DNA of 64,000 bases. Origin: Phalacrocorax aristotelis (lineage: Eukaryota > Chordata > Aves > Suliformes > Phalacrocoracidae). Shown here one piece after another: positions 1 through 14,090 of the stretch (position 1 is its first letter; each line of letters begins with the position of its first letter). The translations under genes and the position numbers were made by a program. The stretch is from the NCBI RefSeq assembly GCF_949628215.1, contig NC_134276.1, forward strand, positions 134,850,125 through 134,914,124, written 5' to 3'. The notes beneath the pieces were generated by a model. The model made no database searches, was not told where the DNA came from, and saw only the letters and a program-made list of their open reading frames with translations.

Positions 1-1141
1 TGTCTCAGATAATGCCAACAGTAGTCAAACATGTATTTTACTGCTACATTTCACCCCACAGTTTAAGGTGTTCCCAGAAATCTTGCATCAAAAGTTGATT
101 AGGAATCTGTTGCAGATAAATATGTTATTTATGGAGTTTTGAGCTTCACTGCATTTTTAGGTCAATTCAGGATTTAGGGTCTCATGTGACTAGCACATTG
201 TCCTCTCTGTCTCTGATCCAGTGATTCTTCTGAAAGGCTGAAGAATGTGTTATCTGATAAATCTTTGGACCTATTAAAGGTGGTTTGGCTCAGCGTCCCA
301 AATTCCCAGGGAAACCTGAACTCTTGGCATAGGTTAGGCTGAATGGTTGTGGTGCCCTGTGCCTTTGTGACACAAAGATCTGTAGAGAGCCTGCACCTTA
401 TATCAGGGATAGTGCAGGAGATATTTCTTGACCAAGATAAACTTTGAAGATCTGAAAATTACTGAGTCCTGAAGTAGTGGGTTTTCAACCAAAAAGAAAA
501 TCCTTCTGCAGGCAGTGGAGGAATCCTGTGCATATTCTGTCCCCATTGCACAAAGCTGCACTAATTGCTTCACTTCACACAAAAATGCTGCAAGAACATC
601 CTTCCCTTGCACTGTCATGCAACTTGTACCTAGTTACTTTCTGAAAATCGGAAGAATATTGCCTACTAGAAAGAGACATGTTTCTATATCAGCTGTCTCT
701 GTTTCTATTTCTCCTTTGCTTCATTTTTATTATACCCTTTCTTTCACAACTATATTTCTTTTGCACAGCTATTCCTTTCTTTTATTCTTAACCTGCACAT
801 TGTTTTTCTCTCACTTTTTTCCTGTCCTTCCTTCATTTTCTGTAAGACAGATATTTCCTTCCCTTATTTTTTGCTTCAGTTCTTTATCCCTTTTTCCATT
901 TCTCTGTCTGTCACTGTGCTGCCACAAGAAGATTGAGAAAAACAGATGAGGGTTAAAGTTGGAGAAAATGAGTGCTACAGTAGCTGTAGCGCCAGGACAC
1001 TGGCTGGAGTTAAGAAGTAGGTCTAAACAGGCTGTGTACTTTGCCACCACATATGCACACAACATCCTCCCTTGAGAGAGGTTCCAGACCGACATCAAAG
1101 TCCGTCGTAGTTCACCCACCCTTTCTTTGTTCAGCTGTTTT

Positions 1142-1189
1142 ATAGACTCATAGACTAGTTTGTATCGGAAGGGACCTTTTGAGGTCATA
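1142..1189 (-). mobile_element. CR1 LINE 3'-end fragment (short relic)
   Basis: Read on the minus strand this segment carries the CR1 3' tail: a block like AAAGGTCCCTTCC followed by a terminal double copy of an ATTCTATG-like octamer, here mutated (CTATGAGTCTATA). Only about 48 bp remain. Homology stops at both sides, so this is an old 5'-truncated insertion with no coding capacity. Confidence 0.6.
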
Positions 1190-4100
1190 AACAGGAAATG
1201 TACTGCTTGTTATTTAAAAACACACTCAGTAGCTGTCATATACTGGAGGCAAATTTCTGGCATTGATTTATTTCTGAAAATACTGTTTGCACCCCTACTA
1301 GATCAGACATGACATGAAATGCAGTGGTTATTAGTGTGTTTTTACCAAAAGGCCTCCTTGGGAAGCCTTTCTCCCCACTGGATGCAACTGAAGTGGTGGA
1401 GGCCCTAAGAAGTTAGTGATTGCAAATTCTGGGTCAGGACACAACCCCATACAAAGAATAGTTAAGGATTCACTGGGTATGAGGTGCGAGGCAGCCTGAT
1501 TCCTACCTTACCTGGCATAGGTACAGGGAGCAGGTGATGTTGGCTTCTAATCTTTGCTCCAGTCTTTTTTTTTTTTTTCACCATAAGCATGTTTGAATTT
1601 ATTAGGCAGAACATATACATATTTTAAGGACTACCACAGGTAGTTATGAGACCTAATCAGGCATTCAGAGCAGCATGGTGAGTAGGTTTGTGTTCCAATA
1701 GCAACTTGTGGATCCATGAACACCATGCCTAGGAACATAGAAAAAAGAGTTCCATAATGGATAAGCTGAACAGAGGTCTCATGTTCTGGAGTATTGCACT
1801 AACCATAGAGCTACTCTGTCAATGGAGAGAAAGAGCAGGTTCTTTAGTAGCTGCTTTTTTAGAAGTAAAGAGAGGTGAGTGCAGGTTCAGATAGGGACAG
1901 GTTGCAGGTCGCCTCTGAGGGGAGACACCTCCCAGCAGTGCTGAGTACAGCAACATAGCCTGGAGAGTGCTGGACTTTACCGTTTTCCTCTGTGCCATTT
2001 TGCATTACAGCTCCCCTGGGTGCTGGCTTTTTGGATCAATAGTAGCAATATTCATCTCCCCTTCCAGGCTTTTGGTTTCCATTTAAAGGACTGAGAAAGT
2101 ACTTATGCTGCAGTGCTCAGCATTGTGGCATTTCAGTCTGGGATCTACTTTTAGTCTCTCTTTGTTTCAGTCCTGCATCTGAAAAAGACTCTTTCCTCCT
2201 TTCAGTGGGGTGCTGCGAAAAATCAAGGCTGTGAGGTGTCCAGATCCTACAGTGCTGCAAGAGTGGTGTATATGCATACATGCCTCACGGATGGCAGGGG
2301 GGCATGCAAATAGTGACATATTTTGAAGCATTTGACATATTGTTCTGTGATCACCTGAAGGCTGAGGATCTGGCAAGATGCTGCTCTGTGCCTGGTTCCA
2401 ACTGGCTGTACCAGAAGCAGGAATAACCCAGCAGCCCTTCAGCTAGGGACATTTGGCTCAAAGGCACAGTCCCTGACATCATATCTAAATTCCTGTGCTC
2501 AGTCTCACTCAGACAAGTCCTCTTTGGTTTTGGCATTTCTTTTATTTCTACCCCCTAAATTCTTCTACTGTGTTTCTGAGTGGAGGGTGTGTGGATGCCT
2601 TGATGGGAGATATCTGCTCCTTGCTCTTAGCTCTGAAAAATCTCATTCTGTTATGTCTGTCCCTTCACTCTCTCCATTGCCAAGGAGATTCAGTTTCCCA
2701 GGGGGTATGTCTGTCAGACTGACTGCTGTGAGGTATTAACTTCTTTAGAAATTCAACTGCTTGGGGGCTGCAGGGCTGGCATATGCACATATGCACGTGT
2801 GAGTATTCCTGTGTGCATACCTAGGTGGGTGAGAAGTGAGGATTACTGAGGAACTCCATGGTATACTGTGGGAAGGCAAAGACAAGGAGCTTCACTGCAG
2901 CCTAGAGGAACACATGAGCAGTGTGCAGGACTGAGGGGACCTCTGCAGAGTGGCTGAGCACAAGGGCAATGACACTGAATATGTTCCAGCTGTCTAAAAA
3001 AGCAGCAGTCATTCACCATATCAATCCCCTTCGATCCTCATGTTTCCGAGGCTTCCACATGTGGTACTGGCTGTGTCTGCCAAAAAGTCTGCTTTACCTG
3101 GCCTCCCTCCCTCCCTTCCTCCTGCCTGGCACTGGCACAGCTGATAGCAGGGCTGCTGCACTCACCCTGTGTGCTGAGGGCATGAGAGACCACATGAGGA
3201 TGCAGCCCAGCTCCCTCCAGCCACCTCCTGTCTCCCAAAAGGCTGATGGCGCTAATCAAGGACAGAGAAGGGCAGCTTCCCACCCCCACTCATGCTTTTA
3301 ACCCTGTGGTGATTCTAACATCCTTTCCCAAGGGACTTTGGGACAGAAGTGAGTGAAGTACAGCTGCAGAGGCTGGGAGAGCAATGGGGAGTCACAGACA
3401 GTGAAATATGATCAGGGAAGGAATGATGAGAGGAAGCACAGCCGGGGAATGGAGGAGCCACTGATGAGTAGCGGGGTGAAGAGGCAATACATGTCAAGGG
3501 GGGAGTGTGCAGAAAATTGTACATTACTCAGAAGCAGAAATAGGGAAAAGGACAGATGGAGAAACCACAAAGGGATGGAAGGACACTTGACGAAAGAAGA
3601 AGGGAAAAACAAGAGAGATGGCCTGACAGGGAGAAGTCACAAATACAGGAGGTACAAAGAGCTGGCTAGAGGAGGGTTATGTGACATGCCAAAACCAAGG
3701 CACCCAGCCAGTGGGCACAAACATGGCATCTGACCCTGCCTAGGGCAGAGTTTTGTAGAAGGGGAACTACTGATGTTTAAAAATGCTGCTTAGACTGCTG
3801 GCTGAAAAGACCGGGTTTAAAGACTGGATGGATCCCTTGGCCTTTCCCTGTGTGTGGTTTCTCTTCTGTATGTCTCCTCATTAGCAGTCTTGTAGCCAGT
3901 GTTAAGGGACTGGCCATCATGTAGTCCCTGCACTATGGCTCCTTGTGATCCTGGACCTGCCATCTCATTTCTTTAGTTTAATTTCTGAGCTTAGCCAGCT
4001 CTACTTATCTGTGTCATCAACTGAGGAATCTACACTCTTCCTCATGCATCCAGTCTCTGCTTTCCCAGGTCCATTTCCCCATACTCACATTGTTTGCAGA

Positions 4101-7100
4101 GCAATAACAGACTTGGCAGGAGAGCTAATTCGGGAGTATAATCTCTTTCAAACAAAGTGCACCCTGTTCCCACCTGGTCAATTAAACTGGAACAAATCTG
4201 TGCAGAAGCACTGACCTGAGGCCAAGCACTTTCCCTCCTGGAAAGATGTGTGATGGCTTCCCCTGTGAACACCACCTCAGACCTACCTGGAGCTGTGGCA
4301 TGAACAGCTCATCCCCACTGTCCACTCCCTGTCTGCTCAGGCAGATAACAGCAGGGTCAGAGCCAACAGTGTTGGTGTTTTCTGTGCACTACATACATGT
4401 AAATCCACCCCAGTCCCTTGAAGGAATGTCTCCAGGAGTGAAGCCCCTGTTGGAACAACGCTTTATGAAGCTGCTATCATAGACCAAAAGCCACAGAGCA
4501 GTCTTCAGCCTGTTTCTTCCCAGTGGTCCCACAATGTGTGTTACCTCTGGGTGACTCAAATCTGAAGCTTCTCAGTACAGAAGATATTTAAACCATCTCT
4601 GCCTCTAAGCCTATTCTTGAAGGAGTCCCTGACCTTTCAGCAGCTGGCCTGTTCCTTACTGAGAAACAGAGCCACAGTGAGAGCTGTTTGGGGGCAAACA
4701 AAATAGTTTGGGGGAGGACTTTCACTGGAGTATTGTGGATTGGAAGGAGGGAGCTGTGCAGCCAGGACTGTGACCAGAAGACTGACCTCTCTAATTTCCA
4801 AAGCTTTCTTTGGGAGAGGCCTCGGACACAGCAGCCACAGCGCCTGTGCAATTCCCACAGCAGCCTCTGCTGGGAGTTGCCACTGGGGAGTACCAAGGAC
4901 CTCTCCTTGCACTTAAGTGTAAAGTAAAACATAGCTGTGCAGAAGAGCAGTTGTGGCCTACCCTGTTGCAAATGGTGATGTAAAATATTAAAAGTATTGC
5001 CCTTCACATCTTGTTGGAAAAGTACAGATTTCTTTTGAGGATCTGCTCAGTAGTGTTAGTGTTAAGTTTCTTAATGCTTTCAACAAAACTCTTATCTCTA
5101 CTGTTCAAGTTCTCTTTTCTTCCAGGTTTTGAGGCCTTATCACTGCAAAGAGTGATATTTTTTGCACAACAAAATACTAAGAAAAAGCCCTCTTTCATTA
5201 CCTACAGGAGTTTCTGTGTAGGATTTTATTTTGCTAGTATTTTAGTTAAGGTGAATGCTAATGTGAATGTGAAAGTTAATGTTTGGTTTTGGACTAACTG
5301 TGCCCAGTAGAAATAAACAATAAAAATATAGGCTTTCAAATGGGGAATACTGTTACACAGAAATGCTTTCATGTAAACAAATATTGTAGTCACACTAATG
5401 CAAGCAAGCACAAATGAAAATACAGCTATATATTGTGTATCATTCATATGAACATGTGCGTATGTACATACCTTTGTATGTACGAAGCAGCATGTGTGCA
5501 AAAATCTTTAGATATTTAAGTGTATGCTCAGAGATAAAAGCATGTGCATATATATATGACAAAGTAATACATATGTACACATTTTAATATTATGAATTCC
5601 TGCACTGATAATCTCAGACATGCTAGTATTTGTACAGGCATGCAATAGCACACATAGCATATCTGTTTATGTATCAGCACATGAAGTTACTCAGATATGA
5701 ACGTTTTATACAGACATGCAAGTGTAATATGGCCCTGGAGAATCCGTCACCTGTCCACAGAAGCACACCTGAGTAGCTGCGTACACAGCATCCTTGCACA
5801 GCTAGGCTAGGTGAATGTAACCACTCTAGTTTTCAAAAAGATGAGGGCCACGGGCGGGCAAGCAGATACATGTGTGTGTAGGAGTAGAAGTGAGCCATGA
5901 AAGGATGCAGAAATGATCTTGGGGGAGGATGAAGGGTGTGTGGAGCACCCAGAGGGAGCAATGCAAGAGCCAGATGGGTTAGTATGAGCAGGGCGGCATA
6001 AGTGGAGGGTGAGGAACGAGGCTGAGGAAGAGACACAAAAAGAAATCATGAATCAGATAATGTGTGGTATTCCCCTGAAAAGAGTCTGTATAAAATAAGG
6101 AGGTGGTTTAGGGGAGATGCCCACCCTGGCTTGCTGGCACTCGGTTTCCAAAGTGGGGCGGGGCAGAACTGCCAGGATGAGATGATGACAATGTATGCCA
6201 GGATCCCTCCTGCTCCTTCTGGCAGCTGACCCTGCTGGCAATACAGAGTGGGACTGGCTGCATAAGGCACCTCTTCCTAAAGATGGGATTATTCTCATCT
6301 TTCCACATCTGCTCCTCCTGGATCTCAGCACAGGAGCAGAGTGCAGTGTTTTGGAGCACTCTTCACATTGCCATCTTTCTTGTCCTGTGTCAGCTGGTCC
6401 TTGTGCTCCTTGCTACTGAGGAGCAAGTGTGGGGTGCTGTATGTGGAGGGGGAGAGGGAAGCACTGCCACAGGGCAGCTCAGAGCATCTCCTGCTGGGAG
6501 AGGAGTGATAAACCCCTGTGTGTTAGGCTGGCTTAGCCATTGTTGGCCCAGGAGGTGAAACAAGCCTCCATACGGAGAGGCTCAAATCCTGCTGCCTGAG
6601 TGTTTCCAGCTCAACAGCAGCTAATTTTAGATTACAACAGTGAAGGGAGTGGAGATGAGCCAGCCAGGGGCTTTGCTTCTTTCCTGTGAATCCCAGTGCT
6701 GTAATCACATGTGATTTCAGTGAGCCATTTTCACTGTCTCTGCTCCCATTCCCACCGCAGGCCATTGCTAGAAAATATAGCGTGATTCAGGCGGGTACCT
6801 GGGAGCAGAATATGGCATGAGAAATTCCTCCAGAAGCAGAGTTTGTGAATCTGCAGCTCTGCTTGTGCCCAGTTATGTTAGTGTGTTTCTGTGTCTGACC
6901 TTTTGTGTCAATATATATATGTCCAATGTGTGTATTTGCTGGGGAGTGTGTATGTATAGTGGGTGGGTTCGACCCTGTATGCTGTATGTTTATGTGCTGG
7001 CTGTGCCATGTAGTTTTCTCTTACTAATGTTGGGATATGAGAAGTATGCCTAAATAGGGACGTGAGATAAGGTAGCTTACACTGGTGAAATGCCTCCACC

Positions 7101-10100
7101 CCATGCCATGGTGTGCAGGCCCAGACTGGCTTCATGTGCCAGCAGGCAGCATGCCCCAGCACCTATTGCATGGCTGCTGGATTGACCAGGCTAGGCGTAA
7201 AATGTTGCTGTGAGGAAGCCTATGCTTTCTGATTGGTATCTGTGTGCTTGAAACACTGCAGCTGGTTAAGCAGCTAGAGAACATTGTCTAGCTGAATTCG
7301 TCAAACTTCCCATCATCCTTTGTCGGGCTGGCACGGTGCCCTGCACATACCAAAGAGGAATTCTTTTTATGTCTTCCAGAGAAAAATTGTTTCCCCACCT
7401 TAAGAAATAATATTTTTTCCATCTGACAATAATATTTTCTTGAGAACTATGAAGTAAAAGTTAGTTTTGTGAACACTCATCAAAAACAACCCATTTTTTA
7501 TGCATGTGCTGTTCAGCCCTCGGGAAGAAGAGGGGAGAGTCATCTGAGGTCTCAGCTGAATGGCAACCCTGATTTCCTGTATCCCATACCTACTGTGCCT
7601 CTCCAGGCCTCTTCTTGAACTGACCCCCAGCCCAACCACTGTCCTGAACTGGGTGTATTTTCCTGTTGCTAATGCTGGCGCTCAGGACTTTGCTAGGAAA
7701 TTCTCTTTGTAATTTTACTCCTTGGTACAATATTTTTTTTCTCTACTTATGCTGATGGTTTTTAATTGAACTTCGTTAGCCAGGTTGTCTTCTTACATAC
7801 CCCTTCACATGCAGTTTCTTGCTCAGGGTGGAGAAAACCATGGCAAGATGCAGTGGCTGATATATAAAGAAAACCTCACCACATATATTTTGGCCAAAGC
7901 CTCTCACTCCTGCCCTGCAGTGTCCTGCTAGCTCACCCCTGAGCTTCCAACACAGCTCTGCTGGTGCCTCCACCTCCCCAGCTGCTGCAGCATCCCAGTC
8001 AGGACTGGGACATGGGCTTAGGGGCAGTTTCAGATATAGTTCACCTGTTGCCTGTACATTCCAGAAGGCAGAAACTGAGAGAGATCATAAGAAGGGCAGT
8101 TGCTTATGGAAACAATATATTTACAGCATTGTCTATGAATCACATAAATGTACCTCATTATTGCTATTCTTAGATGTGAACCAATATTAGAATAAAACAA
8201 GATAAATAGATAGCACAAGAAAAAGGCAAATGCATAGATACATAGCTCCTCTCTTCACTAGAAAGCCTGTTATGCAGGCAACATCAATCAGGAAAAAGTA
8301 GGCTTGTGGCCTAGATGTTGGGCAGGAGTCTTTTTTCCAATCAGAGCAAAAGAAGAGAAGTGTTATAGGAACCTTAGATAACTTTCTGGGTTTGTCACGT
8401 CTCTCGCGTAGCACCGAGATACATACAGGAAACAGAATTTTCAATATGATGCTACTGCTTGTGGTTTACTCTCCAGAGTGCTGGTTTCTGTAGAATCTAC
8501 AAAGGTTACTTCCCCTTTGCAAATGATTTTTAAAATATTAAAAAACTTTTTGCTTCAGTGATTTGATTAATTTACTAGGTTAATTAGTAAAGTTTTCAGA
8601 TCTCCAACCTACATTTCACCATGGTAGAGGGCAAAGGTTAAAGGCGACTTTGGTTTAATGCCATGATCTCTACAGTGCTGTGTCTGTGCTCTCCCAGTTG
8701 GGTAATTCTGCAGTTTCCTCCTGTACCTCTCTCTGTTTCTGTTCATCTTTTCTATCTGCTCACCTTTTCCTCTGGTACTTTGCTGCTGCCTTTTCCTTCC
8801 TTTTCTCTTTTATTCCTCTGCCTCGCCCTTCTAATTTGTTTTAGTGCTTTCTTTCTTTGCCTCATTATGCCTCTTGTTTGCTTTTTGTTTTTGCCTTCTG
8901 TTTCTCCATTGGTTCTCCTCTCTCTCTCTCAACCTCCTGTTGTCTATGGGCCAACCTACTCTCCACCCATCATCTCTGTTTTTTTTCCTTTATCTTTCCA
9001 GCCTTTTTCCCACTCCTCTCAGCACCTCTCAACAATGGAAGTTACTCATGGCTTGTGGGGGAAGCATCTGGCCCATGCTGGCTCTCATTCTCTCTCCTTT
9101 GTTCTGAATGCTCTTTTGTTATAAACACAACAAACAGAAAAGCACAAAACCATCTCTCAAGGCAAACACTGCATAATAATCCGCCTTATCCCTGCTCCTC
9201 TTATCTCTGAAGAATTTGCTCTCCAGGCAAAATAATAAGAAACACGAGAAAGGATTCACTAAACTTGTGAAAGAGAGAGACTGGGAAGAGCTTCATGGTA
9301 TGGGGCAGCACCACTGAACTGAAAGTTGGGCAGATATGACAAAACACCTAGTGTAAGGTGAAATACAGCTTGCCAGGAACTTGGATAGCAGAATGATGAC
9401 CCTGTGGTTGATCAGTCTCTGTTGATCAGTCTCTGTTCCCATTAGGCTGCGGAGGAATGGACAAGATAATTTTTTTTCTTTACCATCCAATTTATTGTGC
9501 CTTCTCCCAGTTTGTCCCCTGAGCCAAGGCCTTGTATATATGACATGTGTTTGCCAGAGAAATATACCTGTTGGAGCTCCATTGATGTTTTCAAAAAGCT
9601 ACAGTAAGGTGGGGTCACTTGCCAGCTCCAGCCTCTAGGATAAATTAAGGCAAGAACAGGCTTGCCTGTTGTTGGGGCTCTTTCTTAATGCTTAATAGGC
9701 ATTCTCTGATTAAAACAACTTTCCTCTGAAAATGTAAGTTCCCTGGAAATTAAATGTTAGTTGGCATGCACTAGTTTAGACATGCAAGTGTTCTCAAAGC
9801 TAAAAAGAAAAAATTTGTTAAGCAAAAGATAGGCCTTTCCCAGTCCCCATAGCTCTGTGTCTAGGATACTGGTGTTTAATGTGGGGCAACCAGCATCAAG
9901 TTCTACGTGGGGCTGGTTCTGCCTGGCCCTTCCTTTAGAAACCTTAAGTCTGGCTGGCCACAGGCAACCTGCAGTGGGCTTCCATCCTAGTGCAGTTAAT
10001 GCACTTTGAATAATACACAAGTATTATATTCACAAAATGACTAGGTAGTTTTAGTTGGTGCAGTATCAGATAAATCTGCTAAGGAGGTATTATGGTAAGT

Positions 10101-10929
10101 CCCCCAACAGATGATCTTCAGAAGAATTATCTGTGATGTGGAAGGTATGTGTGTGTCCCAGGACAGAAACAAAACTGATACTTGGGAGGAATAGGGTCTG
10201 ATGCAAAACTTCAAATTTAAATATTTGAGCACTGGCAGATGAATTCAGACTGGGACAAAGCTAACTGAAATGGAAGGGTGGGGTATTTTCCCCACATTCC
10301 TTAGGGAAATTTGGTTTTCAGTGATGCATTTTGAACTTGTGTCTCTTCCTCACTACTGTTTACTCTACCAGCTCAGTAAAGATAAGGCAGTGCCACCCAC
10401 TGTGTTCTGCATCATGTGCTAGAGATCTGATTTTTCAGCTAAACTCTTATTGCTTCTACATTGGACTGGAAGCTACCTATATATTTAATTTAATCTTGAA
10501 GTTTGGATTGCTCAGCACTTAAAACAGAGTCATGTGAGTCAAGAATAAGCTAGGAATGAGGCCATTTCAGAAGAATGCTTTTCACAGTCTGGAGATTGCC
10601 TCTGAAATTTGGATATGCTTAGAGCCTCCTCAAATATGGCAACTTCCCATGCTCACCAGTAAATGAATATTTCCAGAGCTAATGCCAGGGTTTGAGACAG
10701 CTGGGTGATCAGATTCAAGGTTGAGTTTGGTACGCTTGTAAAGAAAAGGAAAATAAGCTAGGAAACAGGAAAACAAATGTGAGCCAAGATTACTCAAACA
10801 AAGAATGTTAGGGAATTAGGGTTGGGTCTGGCAGCCTGATAGAGGCAAGGCTGCCACAGCTCCTTGCTTCCAGGTGCAACTAGTAGCAAGGCTGAGTATG
10901 TATCTTGTTATCCTGACTTTGGGATATTC

Positions 10930-11640
10930 TCAGTAGGCACATGCACACAAACACACATATACACCACATATACACACGGCCACCACACAGACCTACACAG
11001 AGACACAGAGCATTTACACAAACACAAACAGTACCAATGGCCTCATCCTGTTCCCCTCCCAGAGTGAGCAGGATGGCAGTCCAGTAATGGGAAATATATA
11101 TTTATGTACATATGGGTATATACACACGCATAGGGTGGATCCTTCCAGGAGCTGGGCTCAGACACTCAGCTGTCCCCAAATCCCAGTCTCCCCAGTTGCT
11201 GGCACCTGGGTATATGAGACCCCAAGGCTGCAGCCCCACTCCTGTTGCTGGTACAGACTCCATCACTCACACACATACAAGCACATGCACGTGCACAGCT
11301 GGCCAGGACTCCCCTGGTCCCTCCAGTAGCCAACCTGCCATGGCCTCATCCTTAGAGACACAGACACCAGTGTGTCCTCTCAGATCTCACAGTCTCTCCG
11401 GCAGCTGACTGGGACTGTCCTGGTCCCTCTGATAGGCAGTCCTTCCCTTACAGCCACCCCCCCCCCCACCCCCCCCCCCCCCACTACCAGGACACTTCAC
11501 CTGCTTGCTGGCTGGTCCAGCTGGATTTTTACTAGTACTCACAGCTTCACCTGCATGCCTGCACTTACTGCCCCAATGGGCACACAGGCCTCTGTGGCCT
11601 GGCACTGAGACCTCCATACACACCACATCACCCCACCCCC
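10930..11640. repeat. CA-rich and C-rich low-complexity block with diverged short repeats
   Basis: The stretch begins with degenerate CA-rich DNA (about 10937-11035 and 11265-11305). It contains imperfectly repeated phrases such as CCTGGTCCCTC (about 11310 and 11420) and a run of C at 11457-11482 broken by one A. It looks like a decayed minisatellite mixed with microsatellite DNA, placed directly beside the CR1 insertion at 11691. No coding potential is evident. Confidence 0.5.
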
Positions 11641-11690
11641 ACATAGAAGAGTACCTCACCCAGGAACAGAAGTAGAAATACAATTTAATA

Positions 11691-12200
11691 ACAGAATCAC
11701 AGAATGGCAGGGGTTGGAAGGGACCTCTGGAGATCATCTTGTCCAACCCCCCTGCTTGAGCAGGGACACCTAGAGCAGGGGGCACAGGAACGCATCCAGG
11801 CGGGTTCTGAATGTGTCCAGGGAAGTGGACTCCACATCCTCTCTGGGCAGCCTGTGCCACTGCTGTCACCCTCACAGTAAAGAAGTTTTTCCTCATGTTT
11901 AAGTGGAACTTCCTGTGTTCCAACTTGTGCCCATTGCCCCTTGTCCTGTCATTGGGCACCACTGAAAAGAGCCCAGACCCATCCTCTTGACACCGGCCTT
12001 TCAGGTATTTATAAGTATTGATAAGATCCCCACTCAGTCTTCTCTTCTCCAGGCTGAACAGACTCAGGTGTCTCAGCCTTTCCTCATAAGAGAGATGCTC
12101 CAGTCCCCTGATCATCTTGGTAGCTTTCTGCTGGACTTTCTCAAGTCCTTGCCCTGTCCTTCTTAAACTGGCGGTGCCAAAACTGGACACAGTACTGACA
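11691..12200 (-). mobile_element. CR1 LINE, 5'-truncated, 3' end intact
   Basis: On the minus strand an open frame contains the conserved C-terminal part of CR1 ORF2: [22 protein letters not shown], then [11 protein letters not shown]-like and [11 protein letters not shown] segments, then the [11 protein letters not shown] block. The sequence then passes into the CR1 3' UTR and ends at + strand 11691 with ACAGAATCACAGAATG, the complement of the family's ATTCTGTG terminal repeats. It starts abruptly near 12200, so only about 0.5 kb of the 3' end is present, as is usual for CR1. The coding frame is only mildly decayed, so this copy is younger than the other CR1 relics in the window. Confidence 0.92.
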
Positions 12201-14075
12201 GACTGTGCTGATCAAGTGTAGGGCAAGGCTGGACACGTGTGCTGGCCAGCCAACAGTTTATATGCAACTGGCCCCTTTTTTCTCCTTATGCCCCCCCTTT
12301 CCCCTCTTTGATTCCTCCCCTTAATATCCCAGAGTAAGTCCTCTGCAATCCCAAAATGCTCTTCCCCTGCATCCTGTAATGCCTCCGGTGCTCCTGTACG
12401 CAGGAGCCCCCCTCTCCCCCGCCTGAAAGATGCTGCAGCCCTAGACTCTTCATGATGGGTTTCACACCGGGACAATGGGGCTGATGGCTCTCCTGGGACA
12501 GCCCTGGGAGGGGCAGGCCCAGGCAGGGTGTCACTTCCTCTCAGTCCGTAATTTCGGTCACCACCTGGCATTGTGCCCCTCTGCTCCTCTGGGCATGTGA
12601 AAATGGGGCCTTTGATGTGTTGATGGATCTTGTGATGGGCCTGGGAGTAGCTGGGGGAGGATGTTATTTGTGGTCCTTTTCCTGCCATTGTCTCTCTGTG
12701 CTCCTTTGTGGGTGTGCAAATGAGCTTTTATCACATAGCCTAAGAAAGAGGACTGTGCAGGCTTCCCTTGCCCTTTTATACAACTGTTGCTCTGTTAACA
12801 CCACCACAGAAATACCTACTGAAGGGCGCAAGTCAAGTGGCCAAGTGCTACCCCATTTGACCCGCAAATTTCCAGTTGTGTGTGGTCAGGCGACCATGCC
12901 AAATAAACAGAAGTTAAATTAAAATGTAATCGTTCCAGTTCCTCAGAATCTGGTGACGAAAGCGATAGCTGGTCCCAAGATAATTTTCCTAGCAACGAAA
13001 ATCTGGCATAAAACAACTTTCTCCCTCTGTCCCTGTGCCCAGCCCCAGCTCTGAGCTGTTGCCGTTTTCTGTAGTCAAAATGCTTGGCAGATTCTTAATT
13101 CAGTGAAGCCTTTTGTTGTTTGACAGTGGTTTTGCCTGAAGTTCAAAGCACAACTCTTTACTACTCTCCTGGAAGAGTTTGGCAATTGTTTTGACCTGAA
13201 GGATGGGCAACATATAAATATGAAGCACAGTAGCGCAGTTTGGTTGAAAGGGAACAAATCTGGAAGTACGTGCAGCTGTAGAATCACAACTCAAGCTTTG
13301 CCCCCATAGATTCTAGCTTTGTAGGAAAAATATATTAAAAACAACAAAAACAAACCCAAAAGAACAACCAAGCAAAAAAAAAAACCAACCAAAACACAAA
13401 ACCAAAAAACACCCAAAGCCAGTTATCTAGAGCCGTGCCTCATCCACAGCTCTGGGCGGTGGGAAAGGCAACCAGGGAGGATGGCGTTTGACTTGAGGCT
13501 TCTGCCCGTGCTATGTGTGCGCCTGCCTCCCCGCCCGTCCCTGCCTGCCTCGCTGCTCATAAACTCCGGGTCGAAAGCAGCTTTATGCCGTGCAGCTCCC
13601 TTCACGCCCATCAGCCGTGTATTCTACCATTAGCTGACATTTGCCTGGCTTCAAACGTGTGTAAACACTTCCCCTCCACGCTGTCACCTCTCCCCGGCGC
13701 TGGGCGGTGGAGCCGCGGCGCACCCCCCCGCCCGCCGCCCACCATGGCGGCCCGGCTGCGCCGCACGCACGCCGGCGGAAGGCCGCTGATGTCAGTTGCA
13801 GTCAGAAAGCTCACACGCTCCGTTTTAGGTTTTTTTCCTTGTAATTACGGGACGCCGGGGAGCTCCTCCCCCGCCCCTCCCACCAGCCCCCCACCCGAAA
13901 CAGAGGCCATAAATCCCCGGGCCTCTGCGGGGCGAAAGCGTGAGCTCGCGCAGGGCTTGGGGCAGCCGCGTGGCGTGGGTGTGAGCGGGGAGCGGAGGCG
14001 CCGCCTCGCGCGTTCCGTTAGCTGGGGCAGCCGTTCGGCAGCCGGTCCCCGGGAGCTCGTCGTTCGTCGCCGGCG

Positions 14076-14090
14076 ATGGATGCCAAAAAG
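14076..14090 (+). CDS. SLC2A3 coding exon 1
   Basis: Encodes only the cytosolic N-terminus, MDAKK. The donor follows directly (GTAGAG at 14091), phase 0. A five-codon first exon is the normal GLUT3 arrangement. Confidence 0.9.

Larger units (their letters stand above)
1..13600. other. Intergenic region upstream of SLC2A3, no gene seen
   Basis: I see no coding exon or RNA gene here. Open frames are short and resemble no family I know. Contents I can support are two CR1 fragments (entered separately), a T-run at 1565-1578, strongly pyrimidine-rich + strand stretches at about 660-930 and 8690-9030, a 14-bp exact tandem pair at 9407-9434, CA-rich low-complexity DNA at about 10930-11300, and A/C-rich DNA at about 13330-13420. 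Most of it looks like ordinary unique intergenic DNA. Distal SLC2A3 regulatory elements could lie here but cannot be pinpointed by eye. Confidence 0.6.

Noticed and set aside
11387-12190. 267-codon minus-strand open frame as a host gene
   Set aside because: Its first part is CR1 ORF2 C-terminus and its end is translated CR1 3' UTR and poly-C DNA. It is a LINE fragment, not a host gene.
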